Of a stretch of 27,538 bases of DNA, positions 1 through 8,266 are shown in pieces. Every line of letters begins with the position of its first letter. The first letter of the stretch is position 1. This DNA is from Clostridiales bacterium UBA6330 (GTDB taxonomy: Bacteria > Bacillota > Clostridia > Oscillospirales > CAG-272). Made by a program: the position numbers and the translations under genes. The stretch spans positions 1 through 27,538 of the forward strand of contig DJSQ01000170.1 in NCBI GenBank assembly GCA_002438075.1, written 5' to 3'. Below the pieces are notes generated by a model, which searched no databases, was not told the origin of the DNA, and saw only the letters and a program-made list of their open reading frames with translations.

Positions 1-31
1 AGAGTCCCAAGGTCTAAAAAAAGGAGAAGCT

Positions 32-865
32 ATGAAACTACCGTATCAAATTGACCTCTCGGATAAAGTGGTCGCAGTCACAGGCGCGGGCGGGGTCCTA
101 ATGAGCGAGTTCTGCCGCGCATTGGCGGCGTGCGGCGCAAGGGTCGCACTGCTCGATATCAACGAAACGGCGGCAAAAGCGGTCGCGGACGAAATCGGCG
201 AAAACGCAGTCGCAATCGGCACTAATTGCCTTGATAAGAAAAGCATCGAGGCGGCAAAGGATATCATTTGTAAAAGATTCGGTCCCGTCAACTTCCTCAT
301 CAACGGCGCGGGCGGGAATAACCCGCGCGCAACCTGCGATAACGAAACTATGACGCCCGAGCTCGACAGCGATACCAAAACCTTCTTCGATTTGGAGGAG
401 GCGGGACTGAAGTTCGTGTTCGACCTCAATATCACCTCCGCATTTCTGACCACACAGGTCTTTGCCAAAGATATGACCAAAACGGGCGGAACCATCATCA
501 ACATCTCGTCAATGAACGCCTTCCGCCCCCTGACCAAAATCCCCGCATACAGCGCGGCAAAGGCGGGAATCTCTAACTTTACCGAGTGGCTCGCGGTCCA
601 CTTCGCACCCTGCGGCATCCGCGTCAACGCCATTGCCCCCGGGTTCTTCGTGACCAACCAGAACCGCGCCCTGCTGTTTGACACGGACGGTAACCCCACC
701 GCGCGCACGGGCAAAATCCTCGCCGCAACCCCGCAGAAACGCTTTGGGGAGGTCGGCGACCTCATCGGAACCCTGCTCTGGCTCGCATCCGATGCGGCAA
801 GCGGCTTTGTCACGGGCGTTGTCGTGCCCGTTGACGGCGGATTCAACGCATACAGCGGGGTTTGA
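32..865 (+). CDS. uxuB: D-mannonate oxidoreductase, SDR family (UxuB/YjmF-like)
   Basis: A 277-residue short-chain dehydrogenase/reductase, probably interconverting fructuronate and mannonate with NAD(P)H in the cytosolic hexuronate (glucuronate) pathway. Visible SDR hallmarks are the Rossmann glycine motif TGAGG near residues 17-21, NGAGG at 91-95, the catalytic Ser in NISSMN near 157-162, and YSAAK with Tyr173 and Lys177. The insertion after NGAGG (NNPRATCDNE followed by the TKTFFDL segment) matches what I recall of the Bacillus-type SDR UxuB rather than generic SDRs such as FabG; this is the basis for the substrate call. AAAGGAG lies just before the ATG. The gene stands alone in the window and is followed by a strong terminator, so it probably ends an operon that begins upstream (uxuA would be the expected partner). 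The SDR family is certain; the substrate is less so. Confidence 0.85.
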   Translation: MKLPYQIDLSDKVVAVTGAGGVLMSEFCRALAACGARVALLDINETAAKAVADEIGENAVAIGTNCLDKKSIEAAKDIICKRFGPVNFLINGAGGNNPRATCDNETMTPELDSDTKTFFDLEEAGLKFVFDLNITSAFLTTQVFAKDMTKTGGTIINISSMNAFRPLTKIPAYSAAKAGISNFTEWLAVHFAPCGIRVNAIAPGFFVTNQNRALLFDTDGNPTARTGKILAATPQKRFGEVGDLIGTLLWLASDAASGFVTGVVVPVDGGFNAYSGV

Positions 866-885
866 TTGTCCGAAAATACAAAGGT

Positions 886-923
886 GCCCGCCCGATATCC
901 GAACGATATCGGGCGGGCTTTTT
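886..923 (+). terminator. Rho-independent terminator after the SDR gene
   Basis: A 14-bp perfect stem, GCCCGCCCGATATC at 886-899 pairing with 905-918, a 5-nt loop, then TTTTT at 919-923. It begins 20 nt after the SDR stop codon. Confidence 0.95.
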
Positions 924-949
924 AGATTGTAGATGAAAGGGGCTCATTA

Positions 950-1140
950 TCCTTAAAAAGCACAAACCTCTTTCACGCTTTTTCTTTGACCATGTAGGCG
1001 CAAAGAGAAAAGCACACTTTGCTACGCAAAGCTGCAAAAAGAAAGCGCCGTCAAAGAAGGGATTTCGCGCTCTGCGGAGCGCGACAAGGGCTTCGCGCCC
1101 TTGACCGCGCCGCCTTTTGAAAAAGGCGGGCGAAAACTTT
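950..1140. repeat. Multi-hairpin intergenic element
   Basis: A non-coding stretch holding four consecutive perfect short hairpins: CTTTGC/GCAAAG (1017-1031), CGCGCTC/GAGCGCG (1066-1083), CAAGGGC/GCCCTTG (1085-1103) and CCGCCTTTT/AAAAGGCGG (1110-1129). No convincing ORF, promoter or ribosome binding site is seen. It lies between the convergent SDR and permease genes. It resembles the dispersed palindromic intergenic repeats common in uncultured Clostridia, but only one copy is present here, so its repeat nature is inferred. Confidence 0.5.
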
Positions 1141-1168
1141 CATTCATGACAAAAGCCGAACGTTTTGC

Positions 1169-2800
1169 TTAAGCCGCCGTGCGGCTCTTCGTCCGCCGCT
1201 TGCCAAGCAGATGCTTCAAAAGACTGATTGCGCCCTTCATCAACAGGTTGACCAACAGAATGATGAGCGCCACAATCGCGGGTGGCGCAAGCGAGGTCTG
1301 CGACGCGTCGAATTTCGGCAGCATCAGCGCAAACAGGTCGGTGTCAATCGTGGTCAGGAAGGAAACCGCCGAAATCGTCATCATGGAGTTGATGAAGAAA
1401 TAGGAGAACATTTCCAATAGCGTCCCCTTGACCTGCGGCGCAATGACATCGCGGAGCATACGGAATTTCCCGATTCCGAGCGTTGCGCCAACCGTTTCCA
1501 GCTCGGCGGGCAGCTTCCCAAGGCTGTTGTAAACCATCAGATAGGGAGAGGCGAAAAAGTGAATGATGTTCACCAGCACCAGAATTGCGAAGGTCCCGTA
1601 GAGGAAGCTCGAACGGAAAAACAGCACGTAGGACAGACCGAGCACAATGCCCGGGATGGCAAGCGAGGTGATGGCAAGCAGATTCAGCACCGCCGAGACG
1701 GGTGACTTGACCCGCGCCGTCAGATAGGCGCAGAAGAACGCGCACAGCGTGCCGATTGTTGCCACCAGCAGGGCAACCAGAACCGAATTGCCGAGGAAGT
1801 GCCAGCCGTCCTTTTCTCCCATGACCTCCGAGAAGCGGTCGAAGGAGAAGCCCATGTCAAGCGGGTAGTTCTCCGCCAGCGCAACGGGGATGAAGGAGAG
1901 AATCGGAAGCAGGACCGCAATCACAATCACCGCGAGAATCGCATAGGCGATAACCCGCTTGCGGCGAGAGCTTGCGACCGCAAACGGCGCAGCGCTGACA
2001 CTGCGCAGCTTGTCCTTTCCCGAGAGCAGGTCAAAGAGAAAGGCAACCAGCGCGGGCAGGAGCAGGAGCAGACCGAACACACTGCCCTTGGCGTAGTTCA
2101 TGCGGTGAATCGTCTCCTCGTACATCAGCACGGGGAGGGTTTTGTACATCCCGCCAACCATCAGCGGAACGCCGTAGTCGGTGATGATGGTCGTAAAGAC
2201 CGCAAACACCACGCTGATCATCGGCTTTTTCAGATAGGGGAGCGTGATGACCGCGAAACGGTTCTTTTTCGGTATGCCGAGAACCTGCGCCGCCTCGTAG
2301 GGGGACTTGTCCTCGTATTGCAGAATGTCGGCAATCATCAGGTAGGCAATCGGAAACGCGTACATGACCGAGCCGAACACAATGCCCCAGAAGCCGTAAA
2401 TGCTCCTGCTCAGCCCCAAAAGGCGGGTCAGAATGCCGTTGTCACCCCACAGGATAATCAGTCCCGTTCCGTGCGAAATGGAGGGAATCAGCATGGGAAT
2501 GACCAACAACAGGTTGAACAGCTCCCGATGGCGGATGCCCGAGCGGTTGACGCACCATGCCGCAACGAATGCAACGGCGATGGACAGGACGGTTGCGGTC
2601 AGCGAGACCTTGACCGAGTTGAAAATGGCAGGCACCGTTTGCGGGTGCGAGAAGATGGCGGGAATGTCCGCATTGCGCAGATTGGTCATCACCGAAATCA
2701 GGGGAAGCAGGACCGAAACGAGGAAGAACAGCCCCAGAACAACCGATGTAACCGTGCTGAACGCGTGGCGGCGGATGGGGGAGGTTGTAACCGAACGCAT
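1169..2800 (-). CDS. ABC transporter permease, two fused MetI-type domains
   Basis: An integral membrane protein of about 543 residues with roughly twelve predicted hydrophobic segments, made of two homologous BPD_transp_1 halves in one chain, as in FbpB, ThiP and 2-aminoethylphosphonate permeases. Each half has an EAA loop that docks on the ATPase: EAAQVLGIPKKN near residue 175 and ELETVGATLGIGKF near residue 440. A GTG codon at 2806 is possible, but the ATG at 2800 has an ideal GGAGG five bases upstream and is preferred. It is the last gene of the binding protein-ATPase-permease operon and starts 14 nt after the ATPase stop. One fused chain would supply the whole channel. The substrate cannot be read from the sequence: iron(III), phosphonate, thiamine and polyamine systems all share this architecture. 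Confidence 0.93.
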   Translation of the reverse strand: MRSVTTSPIRRHAFSTVTSVVLGLFFLVSVLLPLISVMTNLRNADIPAIFSHPQTVPAIFNSVKVSLTATVLSIAVAFVAAWCVNRSGIRHRELFNLLLVIPMLIPSISHGTGLIILWGDNGILTRLLGLSRSIYGFWGIVFGSVMYAFPIAYLMIADILQYEDKSPYEAAQVLGIPKKNRFAVITLPYLKKPMISVVFAVFTTIITDYGVPLMVGGMYKTLPVLMYEETIHRMNYAKGSVFGLLLLLPALVAFLFDLLSGKDKLRSVSAAPFAVASSRRKRVIAYAILAVIVIAVLLPILSFIPVALAENYPLDMGFSFDRFSEVMGEKDGWHFLGNSVLVALLVATIGTLCAFFCAYLTARVKSPVSAVLNLLAITSLAIPGIVLGLSYVLFFRSSFLYGTFAILVLVNIIHFFASPYLMVYNSLGKLPAELETVGATLGIGKFRMLRDVIAPQVKGTLLEMFSYFFINSMMTISAVSFLTTIDTDLFALMLPKFDASQTSLAPPAIVALIILLVNLLMKGAISLLKHLLGKRRTKSRTAA

Positions 2801-2814
2801 AGCCACCTCCGTCG

Positions 2815-3567
2815 TCAGCGCATATAGCGCGAGAGGGAATCAATCTTGGTTTTCAGGTTGCGGATGACGAACTCCTTCACATAGTCGTCCGCGGGCGCGT
2901 CCAGAATCTCATCGGGCGTTGCAAGCTGATGAATTCGCGCCTCCTCCATGACCATAATCCGATCCGAAAGCGCGAACGCCTCCTCTTGGTCGTGGGTAAT
3001 GTAAATCATGGTGGTTCCGAAGTCCTTCTGAATCTCCTTCAGCTGAACGCGCAGGGCAAGCCGCGTGGCAACGTCCAGCGCGCTCATCGGTTCATCGAAC
3101 AGAATGATTTTCGGACGAAGCGCAAGCGTCCGCGCAATGGCAACGCGCTGTTGCTGACCGCCCGACATCTCGGAGGGGTATTTGTCCATATGCTCGGACA
3201 GCCCGACCACACGGAGCAGCTCCGCCGCGCGCTCGTTCGCGCCCTCCCGCAGGGCGGGCTTGAATTTCATGGCATAGGAGACGTTGCGGAGCGCGGTCAT
3301 GTTCTCGAATAGCGCGTATTTCTGGAACACAATGCCCATCTCGCGCGCATCGGGCGCGGCGTGCGTGATGTCGCGCCCCTCCAGCGTGATTGTGCCCTCG
3401 TCGGGGGAAATCAAGCCAATCAGCAGCTGCAAAAGCGTCGTTTTTCCGCACCCCGAGGGTCCGAGAATCGAGAGAAATTCGCCGTTCTCAACCGTGAAGG
3501 ACACATGGTCCAGCGCGAGCTTGTCCCGATAGGCTTTGGTCAGCCCGTTAATGTTCAGTATTTCCAT
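2815..3567 (-). CDS. ABC transporter ATP-binding protein (FbpC/PotA-type)
   Basis: A 250-residue nucleotide-binding subunit that powers import through the neighbouring permease. It has Walker A GPSGCGKTT (near 37-45), the Q-loop region FQKYALF, the signature MSGGQQQRVAIARTLA, Walker B IILFDEPMSALD and the switch histidine in ITHDQEEA. At about 250 residues it is short for the FbpC/PotA/MalK group, which usually runs to about 350, so the C-terminal TOBE regulatory domain is absent. Its start overlaps the end of the binding-protein gene by 13 nt, and only a weak, distant GGA lies upstream, which points to translational coupling. The family and transporter role are firm; the substrate is unknown. 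Confidence 0.95.
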   Translation of the reverse strand: MEILNINGLTKAYRDKLALDHVSFTVENGEFLSILGPSGCGKTTLLQLLIGLISPDEGTITLEGRDITHAAPDAREMGIVFQKYALFENMTALRNVSYAMKFKPALREGANERAAELLRVVGLSEHMDKYPSEMSGGQQQRVAIARTLALRPKIILFDEPMSALDVATRLALRVQLKEIQKDFGTTMIYITHDQEEAFALSDRIMVMEEARIHQLATPDEILDAPADDYVKEFVIRNLKTKIDSLSRYMR

Positions 3568-4556
3568 ACGTCAAGCAGCTTTTCCTTTACAGCAGTGTCG
3601 TCGTTGCCGCGCATATCGGCATAGGGAATGTCGGTGGGGAAATTCTTGATGGTGAAGGTTCTGTCCTTGTAAATTTGCTCGGGCGCGTAAAGCTCCTTGT
3701 CCTTGGGGGTGACATCGGTCAGCAGGTACGCGAATACCTTTTGGATGTCCTCATCAGTCTCCTTGCCCGAAATAATCGCGCTTGAATAGGTGTTGTAGGG
3801 CGCGCCTTCTGCAAAGTAGAGAATCTCGTAGCTTGCGCCGTTGTTGATTTCGTCCACCGCCTGCCATGTCATGCACAGACCGATGGCGGCTTCTCCCAGC
3901 TTCAGTGCCTTGATCGGACCCGACCCCGAGGAGGTGTAGCCCGAGCCGGAAAGGTTCTTTGCCAGCGCATCGAAATATTCCAATGCCTTTTCCTCACCGC
4001 GCGTGTTGACCATGTTCAGATAGAACACATAGCCCGTTCCCGAGGATTTGGGATTCGGCATGGAAATCAGCCCCTTGTATTCGGGCTTGATGAGGTCATC
4101 GTAGCAGGTGGGGACGGGAAGTCCCTTTTCCGTGAGCAGGGCTTTGTTGACCGCAATGGTTCCGCTCGTGCGGATGAAGGGGACATAACGATGCGAGGCG
4201 GGGACCAATTCGGGGAGGTAGTTATCGAAATTCACCTCGGGAAGCCCGTCCAGCACCGCAATCGAATCGCCCAGCTTTTCCAGATAGGTGTTTTCCAGCT
4301 CCATCACAATATCGCAGTCGGTCTTTTTGCCCTCGTTTGCGAGCTTTGCGGCAAGCTCACCCGTGGAGCGGTACTCCACCTTGATTTTGTATGCGGGGAA
4401 TTTTTCGTTCAGCATTTGCTGGGCATTCTTGATGCGGAAATCCTCGCTCGTTGCGTAGATTGTAATGACCTTTTTCTTCTCGGAGCAGGACGCAAGCAGG
4501 AAGAGCGCCGAGACCAGCATGGAGACCGCAAGCAACACAGATAGAATCTTTTTCAT
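3555..4556 (-). CDS. ABC transporter substrate-binding lipoprotein
   Basis: A lipoprotein of about 333 residues that would capture substrate outside the membrane for the downstream ATPase and permease. The chosen start (MKKILSV) has AGGAG six bases upstream and yields a signal peptide ending in a lipobox, LLASC, with the lipidated Cys near residue 24. The reading frame stays open 84 nt further upstream but that extension covers the promoter and leader, so it is rejected. The body resembles the type-2 periplasmic-binding fold of the iron(III)/2-aminoethylphosphonate cluster: an early TIYATSEDF strand, a GTIAVNKALL hinge segment, and a Ser/Gly-rich GSGYTSSGSGP stretch that could hold an anionic ligand. 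First gene of the operon, under a consensus promoter at 4612-4640. The ligand is undetermined. Confidence 0.92.
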   Translation of the reverse strand: MKKILSVLLAVSMLVSALFLLASCSEKKKVITIYATSEDFRIKNAQQMLNEKFPAYKIKVEYRSTGELAAKLANEGKKTDCDIVMELENTYLEKLGDSIAVLDGLPEVNFDNYLPELVPASHRYVPFIRTSGTIAVNKALLTEKGLPVPTCYDDLIKPEYKGLISMPNPKSSGTGYVFYLNMVNTRGEEKALEYFDALAKNLSGSGYTSSGSGPIKALKLGEAAIGLCMTWQAVDEINNGASYEILYFAEGAPYNTYSSAIISGKETDEDIQKVFAYLLTDVTPKDKELYAPEQIYKDRTFTIKNFPTDIPYADMRGNDDTAVKEKLLDVWKY

Positions 4557-4611
4557 GGGAAACTCCTTTTGATGATGTTCAAATTTTGCGCGCAGGACAC
4601 GCAGTATGAAC

Positions 4612-4640
4612 ATTATAGCACACAAAATCGCTTTTGTCAA
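4612..4640 (-). promoter_or_regulatory. Sigma-A promoter of the ABC transporter operon
   Basis: On the minus strand TTGACA (4640-4635), a 17-nt spacer and TATAAT (4617-4612) match the sigma-A consensus exactly. Transcription would start near 4605, giving a leader of about 50 nt before the binding-protein ATG. Confidence 0.9.
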
Positions 4641-4783
4641 CCCTTTTTTAATAAATATAGCCTTTCAAAGCGAACATCGACCGCGCGAATCGAACAAAAA
4701 AGAAAGCCTCCTAACAGGGGCTTGAAAATCTGTACTCTGTAAAATACGGGGCTCAATCCCCATGTGTGAAGTTCTTGGGGATT

Positions 4784-4815
4784 CTTAAGGGGCTTCTTTC
4801 AAGAAGCCCCTTAAG
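4784..4815. repeat. Perfect 15-bp palindrome downstream of clpX
   Basis: CTTAAGGGGCTTCTT (4784-4798) and its exact complement (4801-4815) are separated by two bases. It sits 9 nt beyond the clpX stop and could end that transcript, but neither strand has a T-run after the stem. A closely similar palindrome lies at 9320-9343. The rest of the 4641-4823 intergenic stretch shows no gene. Confidence 0.7.
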
Positions 4816-4823
4816 TCGCGTCC

Positions 4824-6158
4824 TTATTTTCCCTCTTCCAGCAAATCCTTGCGGTAGGTGAACTTGCAGTCACCCGTCTTGCGGATGCACGCGGGCGTGA
4901 CCTCAACCGCGGCAATGTCGCGGCGGGAGGGGACCTCGTACATCAGCTTCGTCATTGCGCTTTCCAGTATCGCACGCAGTCCGCGCGCGCCCGTGTTGCG
5001 CTCCAAAGCCAGCTCCGCAACCGTGTCCAGCGCCTCGGGGGAGAAGTGCAGCTCCACTCCGTCCATCGAAAACAGCTTTTCGTATTGCTTGGTCAGTGAG
5101 TTTTTCGGCTCGGTCAGAATGCGCACCAGCGCCTCCTTGTCCAAATCGGACAGCGCCACGATAACGGGGATTCGTCCCACCAGCTCGGGAATCATGCCGT
5201 ACTTCACAATGTCGTGCGGAATGACGTCCTTGAAAATTCCGCTGCTCTTTTTCTCGGATTTCGTGCGGATTTCACCGCCGAAGCCGATGGTCTGGTTGCC
5301 CTCGCGCTTCTCGATGATGCTTTCCAGACCGTCAAATGCGCCGCCGCAGATGAACAGAATGTTCTTCGTGTTAATCTGGATGAACTCCTGATTCGGATGC
5401 TTTCTGCCGCCCTGCGGGGGAACGTTGGAGACCGTGCCCTCCAGAATTTTCAGAAGCGCCTGCTGAACGCCCTCGCCCGATACGTCGCGCGTAATCGAGC
5501 GGTTCTCGCTCTTGCGGGCAATCTTATCGATTTCATCGATATAAATGATACCGCGCTCGGCAAGCTCCACATCGTAGTCCGCCGCTTGGATCAGTCGGAG
5601 CAGAATGTTCTCCACATCCTCGCCGACATAGCCCGCCTCGGTCAGTGTGGTTGCGTCCGCAATTGCGAACGGGACCTTCATGGTCCGCGCCAACGTCTGC
5701 GCAAGGTAGGTCTTCCCAACACCCGTCGGACCGATCAGAAGCACATTGCTCTTTTGCAGCTCCACATCCTCCTGCGCGGTCTCGGTCTCCGCCTCGGCGG
5801 TTTTCTTCTTGCCCTTTCCCGCCGCAGGCTTTGCGGGCGTGTTGGTCAGAATGCGCTTGTAGTGGTTGTAAACCGCCACCGACAGCGCCACCTTTGCCTC
5901 GTCCTGCCCGATGACATAACGGTCCAGCGTCTCCTTGATCTGCACGGGGCGGGGAAGCTCCTCCAGCGTCAGCTTGCCCGCACCTTTCTTCTTGCGCGGC
6001 ATTTCCTCGTCAATGCTGTCAACCAGCTGGTTGCAGGCATCGAGACAGTAGTCGCAGATAAAGACCGGACTTGTGGGGGAGGGGATCAGAAAATCGACCT
6101 CTTTTTCGCTTCTGCCGCAGAAAGAACAGTAGTGCATACCGTTTTTGTTACTTGCCAT
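4824..6158 (-). CDS. clpX: ATP-dependent Clp protease ATP-binding subunit ClpX
   Basis: A 444-residue AAA+ unfoldase that recognises tagged proteins and threads them into ClpP. The N-terminal zinc-binding domain shows CSFCGRS and CDYCLDAC (four Cys, residues about 12-42). The AAA+ module has Walker A GPTGVGKT, pore loop GYVG in LTEAGYVGEDVEN, Walker B IIYIDEIDKI and sensor region LVGRIPVI. The IGF loop that docks on ClpP is present in NQTIGFGG. A Lys/Ala/Glu-rich insert near residues 108-133, before Walker A, is longer than in most ClpX. The start has AAGGAT upstream. It is the third gene of tig-clpP-clpX, 27 nt after clpP, so chaperone, peptidase and unfoldase share one transcript. Confidence 0.98.
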   Translation of the reverse strand: MASNKNGMHYCSFCGRSEKEVDFLIPSPTSPVFICDYCLDACNQLVDSIDEEMPRKKKGAGKLTLEELPRPVQIKETLDRYVIGQDEAKVALSVAVYNHYKRILTNTPAKPAAGKGKKKTAEAETETAQEDVELQKSNVLLIGPTGVGKTYLAQTLARTMKVPFAIADATTLTEAGYVGEDVENILLRLIQAADYDVELAERGIIYIDEIDKIARKSENRSITRDVSGEGVQQALLKILEGTVSNVPPQGGRKHPNQEFIQINTKNILFICGGAFDGLESIIEKREGNQTIGFGGEIRTKSEKKSSGIFKDVIPHDIVKYGMIPELVGRIPVIVALSDLDKEALVRILTEPKNSLTKQYEKLFSMDGVELHFSPEALDTVAELALERNTGARGLRAILESAMTKLMYEVPSRRDIAAVEVTPACIRKTGDCKFTYRKDLLEEGK

Positions 6159-6185
6159 GCTGTTAAAATCCTTTCTTCGGTCCGC

Positions 6186-6797
6186 TCAGGCTCTCTTTTC
6201 AATCACGCGGTCGATCAGACCGTATTCCATAGCCTCCTGCGCGGTCATATAGTTGTCGCGGTCGGTGTCGCGCTCGATGATTTCAAGCGGCTTTCCCGTG
6301 TTCGCGGCAAGAATGCCGTTCAGCGTCTTTTTGATGTGCAGAATCTGCTCTGCCTGAATCTGAATGTCGGTTGCCTGACCCTTTGCGCCGCCGAGGGGCT
6401 GATGAATCATGATTTCGCTGTGCGGCAGTGCCAGCCGCTTGCCCTTGGTGCCCGAGGAGAGCAGGAAAGCGCCCATGCTTGCCGCCATGCCGATGCAGAT
6501 GGTGGAAACATCGCACTTGATGAACTGCATGGTGTCGTAAATCGCCATGCCCGCGCTGACCGAGCCGCCGGGGGAATTGATATAGAAGGAAATTTCCTTG
6601 TCGGGGTCCTGCGCTTCGAGGAACAGCATCTGTGCCACAACCAGCGACGCGGTGGTGTCGTTCACCTCATCCGCGAGGAATACGATGCGGTCATTGAGCA
6701 GGCGCGAGAAAATGTCATAGGAGCGCTCGCCGCGGTTGGTTTGCTCCACCACCATCGGGACGAGTGCGGCACGGGTAAAATCTCTTGCGTCAAGCAT
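6186..6797 (-). CDS. clpP: ATP-dependent Clp protease proteolytic subunit ClpP
   Basis: A 203-residue serine peptidase forming the tetradecameric degradation chamber. The catalytic triad is visible: Ser107 in GMAASMGAF, His132 in MIHQPLGG and Asp181 in DTDRDNYM. Length and motifs are standard for an active ClpP1. The N-terminal segment MLDARDFTRAALVPMVVEQ suggests a short processed propeptide before the axial-loop region. AGAGGT lies seven bases before the ATG. It sits between tig and clpX, which supplies its dedicated unfoldase. Confidence 0.98.
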   Translation of the reverse strand: MLDARDFTRAALVPMVVEQTNRGERSYDIFSRLLNDRIVFLADEVNDTTASLVVAQMLFLEAQDPDKEISFYINSPGGSVSAGMAIYDTMQFIKCDVSTICIGMAASMGAFLLSSGTKGKRLALPHSEIMIHQPLGGAKGQATDIQIQAEQILHIKKTLNGILAANTGKPLEIIERDTDRDNYMTAQEAMEYGLIDRVIEKRA

Positions 6798-6862
6798 TGT
6801 TTGTACCTCTCTTTCGGATAATTTGAACCGGAAACACTGACGGGCTTCCGGTTCGGAATGGA

Positions 6863-8149
6863 TTACTTCTTGATAACAGCCTTTTCCTTGACCAGGTCCA
6901 TTGCCTTCTTGACCTTCATGTCCTCGGCAACGGAATCGAGCGGGACAGCCTTGCGAACGTCCTCTTCCTTCATCTGATAAGCATCCGCAATCCGCTTAAT
7001 CTCGCCGTTGATGTCCTCCTCGGTGGTTTCCAGCTTCTCCAGCTCTGCAATCTTCTCAAGCGCCAGACGCAGCTTGACCTGCTTCTCTGCCTGCGGGCGG
7101 AGCTGTGCGCGGAGCTTGTCGAGGTCCAGACCCGTGTATTGGAAGTAGGTCTTGAGGTCCAGTCCCTGCATCCGCAGACGGTTGTCGTAGTCGCGCACGA
7201 AGTTCTCGGTTTCGGCAACATACATCGCCTCGGGAATCTCGGCTTCCACCTTTTCAATCAGCGTGTCGAGCACGGCACTCTCAAATGCGGAATCGGCTTC
7301 ATCCTCATGTCTCTTAGCAATTTTTGCCTTGACATCCTTCTTATATTCATCAAAGGTGTCAAATTCGGTGAAATCCTTTGCAAAATCGTCATCCAGCGCG
7401 GGCAGCTCGATGTGCTGAATCTTGTGAATGGTGGTCTTAAAGACCGCGGGCTTGCCTGCCAGCTCCTTGACATGGTAGTCGGCGGGGAAGGAGACCTTCA
7501 CATCAAACGTTTCGTTCAGGGTGTGACCCGCAACCTGCTCCTCGTAGCCGGGGATGAAGTTGCCCGAGCCCAATTTGAGCGGGTAGTCGCTGCCCTTGCC
7601 GCCATCGAAGGGAACGCCGTCGATGGCGCCGTCGAAATCAATGGTGCAGATATCACCCATTTCCGCCTTGCCGCCCTCATCGAGGTCGGTCTCGCGGGAG
7701 TTGCGCTCCTGAAGAGTCTTAATCTCCTGATCAACCTCCTCGTCGGTAACGGGCGCAACGGTCTTTTCGGCTTCAATGCCGAAGTAGTTCTCAATCTTGA
7801 CCTCGGGTTTGACCGCAACCTTTGCGGAGAAGACCACGCCGTCCTCGTCGCTGACCGACACGACATCGAAATCGGGCTGACCGACCGTGTCGAGCTTGCT
7901 TTCCTTCAGTGCTTCCTCGTAAGCGGCGGGCAGAACCGCGTTGAACGCGTCCTCATAGAAATAGCCCTTGCCGTACATCTTTTCCACGACCGCGCGCGGT
8001 GCCTTTCCCTTGCGGAAGCCGGGGACGGTGATCTTTCCGGAATTCTTGCGGAAGGAGTCGCTTACCGCCTTGGCAAAGGTGTCCTTATCAACCGAAAACT
8101 GCAAGGTCCATACGCCTTTGTCGGTCTTTTCGGATTTGATGAGATTCAT
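6863..8149 (-). CDS. tig: Trigger factor (ribosome-associated peptidyl-prolyl isomerase/chaperone)
   Basis: A 428-residue chaperone binding nascent chains at the ribosome exit. The N-terminal ribosome-binding domain contains the signature VPGFRKGKAPRAVVEKMYG (about residues 42-60). The middle FKBP-type PPIase domain follows (GDICTIDFDGAIDGVPFDGG near 165-185), then a helical C-terminal substrate-binding domain rich in charged residues. A GGAGGAT site precedes the ATG. It is the first gene of the operon with clpP and clpX, driven by the consensus promoter at 8201-8229. This tig-clpP-clpX order is conserved in many bacteria and couples folding to degradation. Confidence 0.98.
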   Translation of the reverse strand: MNLIKSEKTDKGVWTLQFSVDKDTFAKAVSDSFRKNSGKITVPGFRKGKAPRAVVEKMYGKGYFYEDAFNAVLPAAYEEALKESKLDTVGQPDFDVVSVSDEDGVVFSAKVAVKPEVKIENYFGIEAEKTVAPVTDEEVDQEIKTLQERNSRETDLDEGGKAEMGDICTIDFDGAIDGVPFDGGKGSDYPLKLGSGNFIPGYEEQVAGHTLNETFDVKVSFPADYHVKELAGKPAVFKTTIHKIQHIELPALDDDFAKDFTEFDTFDEYKKDVKAKIAKRHEDEADSAFESAVLDTLIEKVEAEIPEAMYVAETENFVRDYDNRLRMQGLDLKTYFQYTGLDLDKLRAQLRPQAEKQVKLRLALEKIAELEKLETTEEDINGEIKRIADAYQMKEEDVRKAVPLDSVAEDMKVKKAMDLVKEKAVIKK

Positions 8150-8200
8150 TTTTACAATCCTCCAAACATGATATTGGTTCTGATTTTACATACAGAATAT

Positions 8201-8229
8201 ATTATATAATTTTTTGTGCTTTTTGTCAA
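8201..8229 (-). promoter_or_regulatory. Sigma-A promoter of tig-clpP-clpX
   Basis: Minus strand TTGACA (8229-8224), 17-nt AT-rich spacer, TATAAT (8206-8201): a perfect consensus. The 5' leader would be about 45 nt. I see no CtsR or CIRCE heat-shock operator near it. Confidence 0.9.
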
Positions 8230-8266
8230 TAGGTTTTTGAACTTTCGGCTTTTTGACCAAAAAAGG

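Noticed and set aside
4690..4770. tRNA-Tyr-like fragment (CTGTAAA loop and GGGG-CTCAAT-CCCC segment)
   Set aside because: The five bases on each side of the supposed anticodon loop do not pair, and no acceptor stem or D arm can be formed.
5214..6821. 535-codon plus-strand open frame antisense to clpX and clpP
   Set aside because: It mirrors two certain genes. Its protein is rich in Arg, His and Val from reversed codons, with no ribosome binding site or recognised domain.
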